A DNA stretch of 64,000 bases from positions 1 to 64,000 of the forward strand of contig CAJNYU010004681.1 in the NCBI GenBank assembly GCA_905331475.1. The letters run 5' to 3'. This stretch comes from Rotaria socialis. Its lineage: Eukaryota > Rotifera > Eurotatoria > Philodinida > Philodinidae. Shown here in pieces: positions 19,601 through 32,534 of the stretch (position 1 is its first letter; each line of letters opens with the position of its first letter). A program made the translations under genes and the position numbers. The notes below the pieces were generated by a model, which saw nothing but the letters and a program-made list of their open reading frames with translations, had not been told where the DNA came from and did not search any database.

Positions 19601-22213
19601 TACGAACGGAAAGCAACTTTTCTATTGAATATATTTCCAAAGTTTACGAACAAATAATAGCAATACCATCGTTAAAATCCTATCAAATTGAATTTATTCT
19701 GCTTCATTGGTATTATCTAGCAGAAAATATCCGTGAACTTAAACAACAAAGTAAGTCATTTTTTTACAACGAAATATTACGAAAAATATCTCTAGGAGAT
19801 TTTCAACAGAATAGTACTAGTGAAATTTTTGACAATAGATTTTTCTTAACTCTAAAAATATCATCCAATTAATTTTTTGTTTACTTCTTACAATGCGTTA
19901 TACTATGGTGGAGACTATCTATGATCAACATTGTCACACAATCATAATTAGATGATGAAGAGAACGTGATGATCCGCAAAAAGATTGCAAGATGCAAAAA
20001 TAAACAGAGGATAAATAGTATTGCACAAGACAGCACAACGACAATAATAATATTGTAAACTATGGACTATCTCTGATAGTAATACAGCGACCAGCTAATA
20101 GTACTATGTTTAGGTACATGTTATAGATCAAAATAGGCCATCAGTCTTTTTCTTTATACTAGAGTAGGAATAGAAGATTTGATTTAATCCTAGTTTTATT
20201 AAATGCTTAATAATTTTTATTTGATTCGAATCGATCTGTTTCTAGGTGTAGTGTAATAGAAAATCTAGTAAAGTTTCGTAGAAGAAAAAAAATAGCCTTG
20301 CATTCAAGGCTGGAATAAATATGTCTTTTCAAAGTCATTTATCGGTAAAAATCAAGAGTATATTTTTAATTGATAGAAATCTATCTCAAGTAAATATATA
20401 GACAGTTTGAGTAGTTCTAGACAATGAACATATCTTGTTGTTATGCTTCAAAAAATCCGTATGTCTTTGTAACTGTTTTTTATTATTATAGATCCATCAT
20501 TAGCCAAAGCCCGTATAAAATCGTTGCAAACAATTATAAAGAAATATTTATCATTAGAAGAATATCGTACATGTCTTCGTCTCTATACACATTATGGCCG
20601 TGTTGAATATGAATATTTTCAACGTATCAATGAAAGTCGTCGTATATTTGATTTATGTTTTCAAACGATTCAAACAAATCCAACAAAATTTTCTTCGTTT
20701 GATTCATATAATGATGTATGTTATTGGCTGTCAACATCGCTTATATGTGAATTTAATTTAAATCATTTATTTGATAATATGTTAAAAATCATATTAGAAA
20801 ATTCAAAATTGATTCCATTAGATAAACAAATTAATAATAAAGAAAAGCTATGTTCATCAATTAACTATGTTTTAAATAAATTATTTCCCAATACACAATT
20901 TAATGATATAATCATACTTGTTATTGATTGTTTAAAATCTCGAAAATTTTCAAAATGGGATCAAAAATCAGACGAAGACTGGTCAACATATTTAAGAAAA
21001 AATATCTATCTATCATTTGAATTATTATTTATTTTTCTAAATTATTCATATTTATTAAATGATCCATTTGATAAATTACATTCCATCATATTAAATTCAA
21101 TTGTACCATTAATTAATGAACAACGTAACAAAACGAATCAAACAATCATTGATTATATTCTTCGATTTTATTTATCTATACTTTGGAATGAATTATTTAC
21201 TGAACATCTTTTATTTAATCAATGTACAAATTATTTAAAACAACTATTAGAAAATATCAAATGGCCGTCAAATATTCTATTGAAGTTTATCTCAATTTAC
21301 ACATGTTTTCTACCATTATATGGTAGTTATGTTAATGAATATGAACAAAAAATATTGAGCTATGAATATACTCAAAAAATTGAATATCGCTTAATAACAA
21401 AAATGTTTGTTTTAGAAATGAATTTAATTAGACATTTAAAAATACAAAAAGCAAGTTCCGTCAATGAAAGAATTAATTCCGGTTATGAACATCGTGTTAG
21501 ACATATTTTAAAACAATTGATTCAAGAATATCCATACTATGTACAAATATGGCTCTTCTATGAACATTTTGAAAAATATTCACCAAATAGTAATCGAATT
21601 AAATCGATTCTTTATGATGCGATGCAAAGTTGTCCATGGGCAAAGGTAAGTTATTTAATTCAATAAAAATATCGTTAGAAGATCCATCGTATTACCTTGG
21701 TAATTAAAGACAAAAAGAACTTTTTCAAGTTAATAATCACTTTTGAGTTGCATAGACTGCGTTCTAACATGCTAAATATCCCAAGGCATTTCTTACAGAG
21801 GTTCAACCGTTTTATTAAAATCCTAGCATATATCACTGTGGGTAATAAGGAACCAGATGATGATGATATTTCGGCCTCCAAATTTGCCAAGAGATATGCC
21901 TAACTGCAGCAATAGTATCATGCAATGTTCAAATTATTTTATGAAATATTCCACAAATGAGTTGAGAATGTAAATGTTGAAGCAAAGGCAAATCCAAATT
22001 TACATCTTCAAGTCAATTTTTCTATTATATTGTGAATGAACTTGTTTTTTTTGTTGTTATTTCTAGACTCTGTATATGAAATCAATTTCCAGCTCAAATA
22101 ATGATAATGAATGGAAATTATTTCTTAATGTGATGTTAAAAAGCAATGTACACATTTTATTTTCTCTTGAAGAATTTGATATGCTTAAAGAATTGTGTGA
22201 AATGAAAACATAA
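16664..22213 (+). CDS. NRDE2: NRDE2-like nuclear RNA-regulation protein
   Basis: NRDE2 is a nuclear HAT/TPR-repeat protein that binds the exosome cofactor MTR4 (MTREX) and limits its activity. Exons that join in frame: 16664-16776 (MFKAYASSE...), 16830-17003 (TWLENRSFSIEPP...), 17973-18655, about 18908-19080, then about 19133 onward, 20493 onward and a last exon ending in TAA 22211-22213. The segment GVFYIDRRRDRANTTVQY with VPRYGAKF resembles the FYFDKKGD...LYRGDIARY region of animal NRDE2. ITVREQPQSFDAWKELIDYQFYL begins the helical repeats, and DPSLAKARIKSLQTIIKKYL with YPYYVQIWLFYEHFEKY belongs to the C-terminal repeats. Two introns are long for this locus: about 970 nt (17004-17972) and about 740 nt (19750-20492). 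The pyruvate carboxylase ATG lies only 90 bp after the stop. The N-terminus is short compared with vertebrates. Confidence 0.85.
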
Positions 22214-22228
22214 TAAAAATTCTTCGTG

Positions 22229-22241
22229 TTTATTTCAGATA
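22229..22241 (+). promoter_or_regulatory. Orphan 3' splice site, candidate trans-splice acceptor for PC
   Basis: GTGTTTATTTCAG lies between the NRDE2 stop (22213) and the PC start (22304). It has the pyrimidine tract and CAG of a strong acceptor, but the 90-bp gap has no room for a usual promoter plus 5' exon. Bdelloid rotifers add a spliced leader to many mRNAs, so this is a plausible leader acceptor. It could also join a far-upstream 5' UTR exon. Confidence 0.5.
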
Positions 22242-22303
22242 TATAGAAAATTATATTGGTGAAGTCTTTTTTTTATAACTGAGGAAAAAGAAACTTCTTC
22301 AAC

Positions 22304-25300
22304 ATGTATCGAGTTAATAATCTTCTTCAAACATCCTATTGTGTTCGTTCAACATTTGCTTCATGCAAACGTTTATTATCATCGAAAGCTAATGATAAAA
22401 AACAAGACAAAAAATATCAAGTTCGAAAGATTAATAAACTTCTTGTTGCAAATCGTGGTGAAATTGCAATTCGTGTATTTCGTGCTTGTACGGAAAATAA
22501 TATTCGTACAGTTGCTATTTATTCAGCTGAAGACGAAGGACAATTGCATCGAATTAAAGCTGATGAGTCATTTAAAATTGGAAAAGGCTTAGCACCAATT
22601 GCAGCTTATTTAAATATTCCAGAAATCATTAAAGTTGCTGTAAAAAATGATGTTGATGCTATTCATCCAGGTTATGGTTTTCTATCAGAGAATGGAGATT
22701 TTGCTAAAGCATGTGTTGAAGCTGGCATTTCATTTGTCGGTCCAACGCATGATGTTATTTATCGAATGGGTGATAAGTTAAATGCACGACAAGCAGGTAA
22801 AAATAAAAGTCAATGAAATATGAAATAACCAGTTGAAATACTTTAATTTTTAAATTATTTAAGCTATTGATGCTAAAGTACCAGTCATTCCTGGTACAAC
22901 TGAAGCTGTGGCCAATCTTGATGGTGTACGCGAATTTGTCAAAGAACATGGCTATCCAATAATGTTGAAAGCCGCACGCGGTGGCGGTGGTCGTGGTATG
23001 CGTGTAGCAAGAAGTGAAAGCGAATTAGAAGAAGCATTTCAACGTGCTTCATCGGAAGCTCTAGCAGCTGTTGGTGATGGACGTTTATTTGTTGAACGTC
23101 TAGTTTCACAAGCAAGACATATCGAAGTACAAATTATTGGTGATCATTTTGGACAAGTTGTACATTTATTTGAAAGAGATTGTTCGGTACAACGACGTCA
23201 TCAAAAAGTTATTGAAGTCGCACCAGCAACTAATTTAGATCCAGTTATTCGAGATCGTATGACTGCCGATGCTGTACGCATAGCTAAATATGTTGGTTAT
23301 CAAAATGCTGGAACAGTTGAATTTTTACTTGATAATCAAGGTCGACATTATTTCATAGAAGTTAATTGCCGTTTACAAGTAGAACATACATGTTCAGAAG
23401 AAATAACAGGCATTGATATTGTACAATCACAAATTAAAATTGCCGAAGGTAAACCATTAGCTGATTTGGGTCTTGAACAAGATAAAATTAAACTTATGGG
23501 TGCTGCTGTACAATGTCGAATGACAACAGAAGATCCAGCCAATAATTTTACACCTGATGTTGGAAGAATTGATGTTTTTCGTTCAGCTGAAGGATTTGGT
23601 TAGTATCGACATAGAATTCAGGTTTTTGTTTAACTGTTCATTTGTTTTTAGGTATTCGTATTGATAGTGCGTCGGCTTACACTGATGCTGTTATCAGTCC
23701 ATTTTACGATTCACTCTTGGTTAAAGTTATTGCACATTCACGTAATCATCAAGAGGCATGTGCTAAAATGGTTCGTGCACTGAAGGAATTTCGTATTCGA
23801 GGTCAATAAAATCTTCAATATTACCTATTTATCAGATAATAATAATAATAATTTTCGTTTCAGGCGTTAAAACAAATATTCCTTTTTTACTCAACGTTCT
23901 TCAACATGAACAATTTCTTCAAGGCTCATTAACGACGAGTTTCATAGATGAAAATCCAAATCTATTTAAATTTTTACCAACACAAAATCGTGCACAAAAA
24001 TTACTTAACTATATATCAGAAGTATTAGTTAATGGGCCATTAACACCTTTAGGTACAGATGTAAAACCAATGAAAATCAAACCTGAACTTCCACATGTTA
24101 AAAAGAAAGAAATTCCTAATGGTTGGCGTCAAGTTTTATTACAAGCAGGTCCAACAGGTTTTGCTAAGGCTGTTCGTAAACATCCACAGTAAGATTTCTA
24201 CAAAAACAAGTTTCTTTGAAAACAAAGAAAACTGATTTTTTTTAATTTTCTAATTAGAGCTTTAATTATGGATACAACAATGCGTGATGCTCATCAAAGT
24301 TTATTAGCAACACGTGTACGAACACGCGATTTAAAAAAATCAGCGCCATTTGTTGCTAAAAATTTCTCAAAATTCTTTAGTGTAGAAAATTGGGGAGGTA
24401 AACAACATTTCTTTTTATTCTGATTTCACATGTTATATATTTCATTCATTTTTCAAAATCTAGGTGCTACATTTGATGTTGCTCTTCGTTTTCTTCATGA
24501 ATGTCCATGGGATCGTTTAAGTGAATTACGAGAACTTATGCCTAATATTCCATTTCAAATGTTATTACGTGGTGCGAATGCTGTAGGCTATTCAAACTAT
24601 CCCGATAATGTGATTGATTCATTTTGTCAAATGGCTGTTAATCATGGAATGGATATATTTCGCGTATTTGATTCATTGAACTATTTACCAAATATGAAAG
24701 TTGGCATTGAAGCTGTTGGAAAAGCTAATGGTGTTATATCAGCCGCTGTTTGTTATACAGGTGATGTTGCTGATACATCACGAACGAAATATAATTTAGA
24801 TTATTATATGAAATATGTTGATGAACTTGTTAAAATGGGTACACATATCCTGTCGGTCAAAGGTAATCGATTTTATTTTAGTAATATGTTATTAAATATA
24901 AATGGACGATAAAATGACATTTTTAGATATGGCTGGCCTTCTTAAACCACGAGCAACTACAATGTTAATTGATGCTATTCGACAAAAATATCCAGATTTA
25001 CCAATACATTTACATACACAGTAAGTTGATAGAAATATAGATAATATGTTCTGGTTGTCATATTCAGTGAACATTTTATTAGCATCGAACATTGTTGTTT
25101 AGAAGTTTAAAATAGTTCGCGAGTATCTCAACATTCTTCTTTCACTTTCGATTGCCTTTGCTTTTATGATATTTATTACTAATTTATAGATTACATCTTG
25201 AAAAACAATCCTCTGCCTTCTATTTACAAGTCTAGATTGCGATTATTAATTATTCAACAATAGGAGTATTCACAACTATGTAAATATTTGATTCAATGCT

Positions 25301-27335
25301 AATGACAATGACTAATCTTATTCTCAAATACTGTGTATTAGATTAATGTGAATTTTCACAAATTTTTATCTTTTCTGCATTTTCATCTCTAACAAATCAA
25401 ATAGTAGCTGCTTGTTTGTTTGTCTATTTTTAACATTATTTTGCTACAGAATTTCGAACTCTGATCATTTCCGTGTTTTCTCAGTTCTAATTATAATTTC
25501 CTACTATTTTCTAGTGATACAGCTGGAACTGGTATTGCTAACTATATAGCTGCACTTGAAGCTGGCGTTGACGTTGTCGATGTAACTGTTGATTCATTGA
25601 GTGGTATGACATCACAACCAACTATGGGTGGCCTTGTTGCTGCATTACAAAATACAAAATATGATACTGGTATAAATTTGGAACGTGTGAATGAATATTC
25701 AGCATTTTGGGAACAAACACGTTTACTCTATGCTCCATTTGAATGTACAACAACGATGAAAAGTGGTAATGCTGATGTTTACAAAAACGAAATACCCGGT
25801 GGACAATATACAAATTTACAAGTAAAATGATCGCTGATCATAATTGATATTTATTGATAGATGTTTTATTTAGTTTCAAGCATTTAGTCTTGGTCTTGGT
25901 TCACAATTCGAAAATGTTAAACAATCATACATCGAAGCAAATCAACTTTTAGGTGATATTATTAAAGTAACACCGTCATCAAAAGTTGTTGGCGATCTTG
26001 CACAATTTATGGTACAAAATAATTTAACAGCTAAAGATGTACGTGAACGTGGTGATGAACTTTCATTTCCATCAAGTGTTGTAGAATTTATGCAAGGTCA
26101 ACTTGGCCAAGTAAGCTTTCGACATTTTGTTTGCTCTATATGAACTAATAACTTGCTGTTGAATTCCAGCCTCATGGAGGATTTCCTGAACCACTTCGTA
26201 CACAAATATTGAAAGGAAAGAAAAAAATCGATGGCCGCCCAGGTGCCGATTCAAAACCATTAGATTTCGATAAGATTGAACAAGAATTAAGAAAAAAATT
26301 TGGTGATGATATTATACGCAAATGTGATGTTATGTCATATGTTATGTTTCCAAAAGTACTTGAAGAATATATTGACTTTAAACAACAATATGGTCCTGTT
26401 GATCTTTATCCAACACGAATATTCTTTGTTGGACCTGAATTGAATGAAATGATAGAGTGAGCAAATCAGATGATGACATAGATAGAGAAATGTTGGTTTT
26501 CTGTTTGTATTAGTATTGAAATTGAACATGGAAAAGTTCTTCATATTGTTGTATTAGCTATAAGTGAATTAATGGTTGCAACAGGTGAACGTGAAGTATT
26601 CTTTCAAGTTAATGGGCAATTACGTTCGATGAAAGTCAAAGACAAAGCAGCTATTAAAGATCAAAAATTTCATCCAAAAGTTGATAAGAGTAAAGCGAAT
26701 CAAATCGGTAAGTTGAATTGCTCAAAATCAATAAACAAACGAACTAAACAGGTGTAAAAGAAAGAATGAAATCATCTACGAAGAAGTTGTTTATGCGGAT
26801 TTGTGTCATTTCCAAAAACGCTGAGAAAACTGAATTTCAAGCATAAAATTCTACTCTTGAAAAAAGGCTAGAATTCATCGAGTAAGATTCAGACTCGTAT
26901 GAAAATTCAGTTGGTTCTCAGTGTGAGTTCAACATTCTCGATCCTGCTTACTTCAATAGAAACATGTATGCATGAAAGTATTCCGTTGTGAAACATTTGA
27001 AATCTTAGAACAATTTTTCCTCATGAATTTCTTTGAGTTTTAATTGAAATAGCTCATTATATTTATTCGTAGGTGCACCCATGCCAGGTCAAGTATTAGA
27101 CGTTAAAATCAAGGAAGGTGATTCAATAAAGAAAGGTGACACAGTAGTTGTTCTAAGTGCTATGAAGGTACGAAAAGAAAAAGACATAACAAAAGAAAAA
27201 ACAAAGTTCATTTTATTGTTCTTCATTTAGATGGAAACCGTAGTAAAGAGTGCAGTCGAAGGCAAAGTAAAGAAAATTCATGTTAGAGTTGGTCAACAAA
27301 TACAAGGTGATGATTTAGTTGTCGAACTCGAGTAG
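22304..27335 (+). CDS. PC: Pyruvate carboxylase, mitochondrial
   Basis: Carboxylates pyruvate to oxaloacetate using ATP, bicarbonate and biotin. The N-terminus ([27 protein letters not shown]) is an Arg/Ser-rich mitochondrial presequence. The biotin carboxylase domain follows: [18 protein letters not shown], then [14 protein letters not shown], the ATP-binding Gly-rich loop [11 protein letters not shown] (about 22970-23000), and HIEVQI...[12 protein letters not shown], then [13 protein letters not shown]. The carboxyltransferase domain starts near 24260 ([16 protein letters not shown]) and includes [23 protein letters not shown] and HLHTHDTAGT. The biotin carrier domain near 27073-27335 has VLSAMKMETVV, where the biotinylated Lys lies at an exon end: AMK precedes the intron and MET follows it. 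A long intron of about 490 nt (25022-25514) interrupts LHTH/DTAG. AATAAA is at 27551. Confidence 0.97.
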
Positions 27336-27638
27336 ATAACTATACAATGAATATGTAATCATTATCATTGTTACACAATCGAATCGAATTTTGATTCTAT
27401 TTACACATAATATCTCATTACATGTATTTTTTTTTCTCATTAGATTTGTATTACATTTGTTTTTCTTTTATGTTTACTCATAGATTTGAAAGTAAAATTA
27501 GTACAGCGAAAGATATGACAAGTTTTGTGTTTGTGTATGAAAACATGCATAATAAAAGTCTTTTAGTCTTTCTTTAGATTTTGTTTTGCTATTTTAAACG
27601 TTCGCTTTCGTTATAAAATACTAAATAAATAAAAGCAT
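27336..27638. other. PC 3' UTR and MCRS1 upstream region
   Basis: The PC poly(A) signal is at 27551-27556, followed within 83 bp by the MCRS1 ATG. No additional gene. Confidence 0.5.
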
Positions 27639-29012
27639 ATGGCAACATCAATGAATGATGAAAATCAAGAACAAACAAATTCAGGAAATAAAAGTCTCGA
27701 GGTAGAATGGAGAATTTGTTTTGTATTTTCGAAGTTAATAATAATCATTTATAGGCAGCCGTACATAATACAGCTATTCAAATGGGTTGTTGGACGGCTG
27801 CAGATGACTATCTATTGATCACTAGTATAATGCATCTATGTGATCTAGAACGCGTTCATCAACGAGTCAAATTTTCCATGCCATTTACATTAGAAAATAT
27901 TCAAGATCGATGGCAATGTTTATTATACGATGCATCGATTTCAAAGTATAGAGGTTTTGTTTTATTTTTGAAACAAGTAATTAAGATGTTTGCTTTAGAA
28001 TGATTGTATCAAAAGTACAACAATTATCTATGTCACAAATAGAAACTTTACATATACCATTAAATGAAGATGAAGAACAATTATTAGCATCAATTCCATC
28101 ATCTGTAACTAAAGTTAAATTTATTGGTCTATAATAAATCTTGTTTTCTTTAGACCATTCCAACTCTCGTTGATGATGAAATCGATACGTGTTTAAGTAA
28201 AAATTCTCCAAAATTTTGGGCGAATCGAACTATTGATGAATTACGTGAATATTGGTTAGAAATGCGTCAGCAAGGTCTTCTTATTGATCAACAAGAGACA
28301 AGTTAGTCTGTACAAAAGAGATTTCATATTGAATTGTTTTTGTTTGTTTATTTTTAGATAATTCTGAAGAAACACAGACACTTCAAGGTTTATTATAAAA
28401 ATTTATTTCTACTCATAAGAAAATAATTTTAATTTTTAATAGAGCTTGCTTTTTCAAGAAAATTAAGTCAGCTATTAGCACCATTTGAATTTGAACTATT
28501 ATCTCGTAAGTTGATTGAGAGATACGAATAAAAAAAATTTCTTTTATCTTTAATTTCAATAGGTGATAAAGAACAATTTGCAAATAAAACTGATCCCCCA
28601 CATGCAATTCTTTATGTTAATAATCGTCTTTATTGCATGTATACTGAAGAAGTATAATCAAAAAAAATTCCTATACGTGTAGAAGGAAAAAATATTTTTT
28701 ACTCTATATTTAGTTGAAGTTTGGAACTAGTTTTCCTGATCGACAATTTGATATATCGTTTGATAATTCAACGAAAATCCATATTCAAGGACTGATAGTC
28801 TATAAATTGGAATCATTTTATATAATAAATAATGGTGATAATGCCTTTCGTGTCAATAATGCATTACTCAATCCAAATGAAGCAAGTCCATTAGGAACGC
28901 GTGCAGTTATAAATGTAAATTTTCGTTAATCAATTTGTTCATCGTACTATTTATTTATCTATTTTAGATACTCGAACATACGATGGTTTTTCAAGCGATT
29001 GAATTATCTTAA
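27639..29012 (+). CDS. MCRS1: Microspherule protein 1-like, FHA-domain protein
   Basis: MCRS1 is a subunit of INO80 and NSL chromatin complexes. The protein starts at ATG 27639 (MATSMNDENQEQTN). The MCRS N-terminal domain is clear: GCWTAADDYLLITSIMHLCDLERVHQRVKFSMPFTLENIQDRWQCLLYD matches the W.P.DD.LLI...F..RFT..EVQ.RWYALLYD pattern of the family. ANRTIDELREYWLEMRQQGLL follows. The C-terminus is a degenerate FHA fold: PHAILYVNNRLYCMY, then RQFDISFDN, FYIINNGDNAFRVNN, and a last exon after a GT...AG intron (donor after 28915, acceptor before 28968) giving ILEHTMVFQAIELS and TAA at 29010-29012. Skipping that splice would give a slightly earlier stop at 28927. The FHA loops lack an obvious phosphothreonine-binding R..S pair, and the linker is shorter than in vertebrates. 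AATAAA is at 29071. Confidence 0.8.
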
Positions 29013-29459
29013 AATTATGTTTGCTTTTTTTTGTATTCATTCAAGTCTGTAAACATTGTATAGAAAAAAAAATAAAATAAAGGATTAAAATAAATGCTAG
29101 AGATATTTTGAATTCGATAGCACCTTTTTTTTTTATTTCAATATTAAAACATAATGAAATTAGCTGAGTTGTTTACAATTTACGAATTTCTACATATGGC
29201 TGGCTGCCTGACAAAAAAACAAGATCGATACAACAGATCAAAAACTCGCATCTTCTTTTTTTCGTTGAGAGAAAAATTTCGATCGAATTCAATATTGATA
29301 AAAATGTCAAGTTCAAGCGAGATTTTAATCAGAGCTTCAAGCGAACTATTTTATACTAGTATTTCATAAATGTTGGAGAACAAAATTAATTTACTGAAGC
29401 AAATTTTAGTTTTTATCAGAACATGAAAATAATTTTTCAAAAATCCTATGTTTTAGAAT
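29013..29459. other. Intergenic between MCRS1 and GNB1L
   Basis: MCRS1 3' end with AATAAA at 29071, then AT-rich sequence. A short 71-codon frame (29154-29369) has no family match or splice context. TATGTTTTAG (29447-29456) ends 3 bp before the GNB1L ATG and is another possible splice acceptor. Confidence 0.45.
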
Positions 29460-30440
29460 ATGGATAGAAAGCGTGCACCATTACCACCACCATTACCATC
29501 ATTTGTTCTTCGTTCTTTTGCATCTGGAGTGACATGTGTTAAATATGATTTAAGAGATTCATTACGTCTCTACGTAGCTGAACAAGAGGGTTCAGTTTAC
29601 TTATATAATCTTCGTACACGTCAACCGATTCTTACATTGCCGGATGCTCACACATCAACAATACTTGGTTTAAGTCAATTGATTGATAGAAATAAATTAG
29701 TAACATTTAGTAAAGATGGTTTTGTTAAGATTTGGAATGATAATGGCCAATGCGAATGGAATTATCAAACACATCATTGTTCATTTTCAAACTGTGATAT
29801 TATTTCACCGAATCTGATTCTTGCTCCAATTGGTAATAACAATTCAACAATTGCAGCATTTGATTATCAATGTGCTAATCCTATCGTTAAAAAATTTACT
29901 CCTCTATCAACAGATATTAATAATGGAATGGTAATGAAATTACGTGTCTACGATAATCGTTTACTTTTTGTTGTTTATGAAAGTGGTTCATTAAATGTCT
30001 TTGATATTCTAACGACGAAACAACTGGATGCATATCAAATAACATCGGATCACGAGCCAGTAACAGCTATGGATGTCGTTTGTGATACTTGCATATGTGG
30101 TACAACAAAATCAGATTTAATCTCAATTGATTTTTCATCATCATCATCAAAATTACAACCAACACCAACATTTCGTCATATAGATTTGCCAAACGCTGGC
30201 ACAAGTTTTATACGATGTCGACCTGATGACGGAAAATTGATCGCTGCCGCTGGTTGGGATTCAAGAGTCAGATTATTTCGAAGAGAAACCGGAAAACAAT
30301 TAGCTATGCTTGATCTACATCGACAACAAGTGAATTCAATTGATTTCGATTTTCATACAAGACAAATAGTTTGTGCAAGTGAAGATCGAACTGTATCGAT
30401 TTGGGATGTTTATAATAGTAAACAAGATACGAAGTCATAG
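29460..30440 (+). CDS. GNB1L: WD40-repeat protein, GNB1L-like
   Basis: An intact, intronless 326-residue beta-propeller. It starts MDRKRAPLPPPLPSFVLRSF, comparable with the PPPPPDPQFVLRG start of GNB1L. WD-type blades are visible at about residues 37-60 (GSVYLYNLRTRQPILTLPDAH), 72-95 (LVTFSKDGFVKIWN), 165-185 (ESGSLNVFDILTTKQ), 250-280 (AAAGWDSRVRLFRRETGKQLAML) and 285-320 (VNSIDFDFHTRQIVCASEDRTVSIWD). ATAGWDHRIRVF of GNB1L corresponds to AAAGWDSRVRLF here. GNB1L acts as a chaperone-type factor for PI3K-like kinases with the TTT complex (family knowledge). Lack of introns contrasts with most neighbours and may reflect ancestral intron loss or retroposition. Confidence 0.85.
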   Translation: MDRKRAPLPPPLPSFVLRSFASGVTCVKYDLRDSLRLYVAEQEGSVYLYNLRTRQPILTLPDAHTSTILGLSQLIDRNKLVTFSKDGFVKIWNDNGQCEWNYQTHHCSFSNCDIISPNLILAPIGNNNSTIAAFDYQCANPIVKKFTPLSTDINNGMVMKLRVYDNRLLFVVYESGSLNVFDILTTKQLDAYQITSDHEPVTAMDVVCDTCICGTTKSDLISIDFSSSSSKLQPTPTFRHIDLPNAGTSFIRCRPDDGKLIAAAGWDSRVRLFRRETGKQLAMLDLHRQQVNSIDFDFHTRQIVCASEDRTVSIWDVYNSKQDTKS

Positions 30441-31033
30441 ATGTTATGAAATTTTTTAACTTTTTGTTTTTGAAGATAATCGATGAATTATTTTTTAACG
30501 GTGACCAATATAAAGATTTTAAAGTTGACTTTAGATGAGAATTCTTTCGAAACTGTCGAATCATGTTCGTTTACTCTGATTTTGTTGGCACGAAATTTCG
30601 AACGTATGCTAACTGATTTTGTCATTATTTGAAAATCGAAACATCAAATCAATAACTATTTTCACTCAGTCGAATCATTTTATTGACAAAAACGTTATCT
30701 TTAATTTTTGCTTTCTTCTACATTAACTTGGTTCTTTTTTAAATAATAATATTAAACGTTGGAGTGATGTCTGTGGTATGAATACTGGTCAGTATCTCAT
30801 TCTATTTTACTTAGTATTTTCCTATCATAATATTTCGTCGTCTTTTCACTTGTCTGTTTCATGGCGCATAGAAGCTATAATTTCTGTAATTCTATCAAAA
30901 GCTAGTGCATTCGACTCATGAATCGCATGTTATTGCTCAATAGCCATACAACAAAACATAAAGAAACATGTAAATCGGAAAGTTTTATCTACGTAACTTT
31001 CCTAGACTCGACTTACGGCAACCAATAGTAGAC
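30441..31033. other. Intergenic between GNB1L and the NADAR pair
   Basis: No gene. A first exon of the decayed NADAR copy may begin near the ATG at 30766, but nothing in this stretch aligns with the intact copy. Confidence 0.4.
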
Positions 31034-31039
31034 CTCAAT

Positions 31040-32534
31040 TGAGTGAATCTGTAATTGAACTTATTAATCGTGTTAATTCATATTTTCCAAAGAATAATCC
31101 AACAAAATTCATCTATTTTTATCGAATGCATCACCTTTCAGTAATTTTTATCCATCACAAGTCAATGATAACGGCAGCGAATTTCACTGTACTGAACAAT
31201 ATATGATGTATCATAAAGCAAGCAAAGTAATGTTTTTCTTTTTTGTCTATTTTTAAACTAATATTTAAGATGAATTAGAATTATCTAATGATGATGAAAC
31301 TGCTGAGAAAATTCTCGATGCTAAAAAACCAGCTCACTGTAAAGCTTTGGGAAGACACGTGGAACCGTTCAATGAAGAACCATGGATGGAGAATCGTACA
31401 GAGATTGTTTGAAATGGAAATTATCTGAAAGTAAGAATGAAAAAAATAATGAACTACAAAATTTAACATAATATGGAATTGTGTTACGCAACTTTTTTTT
31501 ATTAAGAAAATTTTAAAATTTACCTTGAAAAACAGCTGCATAATTTTAGCATCATGTCGATTTAAAAAAAGTATAGATACAAAAGTCAACATCACGCGAT
31601 TTACAGTCTTTCATTATTTATATCAAAATATTTTCTTTAAGTAATGATCGGTCATATATTTTAATTCATCTTGAGATTAGATTTTCCTTGATGCCGTACG
31701 TAATAATAGTAGAGACTTTGCATGTTATATGTAGTTCGAATTATTAAAATCTATAAATCTCAAGAATTATTTTCTTGCGCAACGATCATAAGTATGAAAA
31801 ATAAATTGTTTCATTAATAGCTCAGTTCGTATTGCTACATTATTCGAATGAAATGTTTATTTTAAGCCAATCTTTGAGTTTTTAAAATAATTCCTTTCTC
31901 CACTCAATAATAAACTCATTGAGTACTACTCATTTGAAACTAAAAGCTACATTAATGAATTAGAAGTTATGAAAACTGCAGTTTTCGCCTTCAGACATAA
32001 CAGAAAGTCGATAGCATAAGTTTTCTTTTTGCAGTCACTGTCCGTTGTCCTTGCATTTTATAGGAAAAATTTTGTGTGACTATAACGAGATTTTTTTCAT
32101 AAATTATTTTCTTATTGTATCTAATTATGAATAATCAATTAATATAAAAGCATGGCATAAAAATCTTTCGCGAATAAACAAAATCTAAATTATCTTCTAT
32201 TGGTTAATAATAATCATAGTTATTCCTATGCATTATGTTCACTATCCTTTTTCTTTCTTCAATAAACTTTTAGTTCACAAAAAATCAAGATTTGAAAGCT
32301 ATTTTATTGCAACACAATGATGCATTATTAGTCAAAGCTGCACCAAATGATCGTATATGGGGCGCTGGTTTAGCTGAAAACAATCCATTAATTCAACGTA
32401 GGCCTTCGTGGAAAGAACTCAACCTATTGGGTTATATATTGACAGACATTACTTATCGCATAATTAAATCTAGCTGCCCAGTTAACATGCCGAATAATTT
32501 CCGATTTTTGACTATCCTGGTTGTTTGTGTGTAG
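31040..32534 (+). pseudogene. Degenerating tandem copy of the NADAR-domain gene
   Basis: Three blocks match successive parts of the intact NADAR gene downstream. 31034-31240 covers PQLSESVIELINRVNSYFP...FYRM, then in another frame SPFSNFYPSQ...CTEQYMMYHKASK. 31270-31430 covers ELSNDDETAEKILDAKKPAHCKALGRHVEPF...WMENRTEIV, an in-frame TGA, then NGNYLK. 32275-32470 covers FTKNQDLKAILLQHNDALLVKAAPNDRIWGAGLAENNPLI...WKELNLLGYILTDITYRII. Exon boundaries correspond to those of the intact copy, so this is a tandem gene duplicate, not a retrocopy. A one-base frame change near 31128 and the TGA near 31409 break it. Its last intron has grown to about 850 nt and the C-terminus reads on past the usual end. 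Confidence 0.8.

Noticed and set aside
31281-31595. 104-codon minus frame across the NADAR duplicate
   Set aside because: Antisense to recognisable NADAR exon sequence; Phe/Ile-rich shadow.
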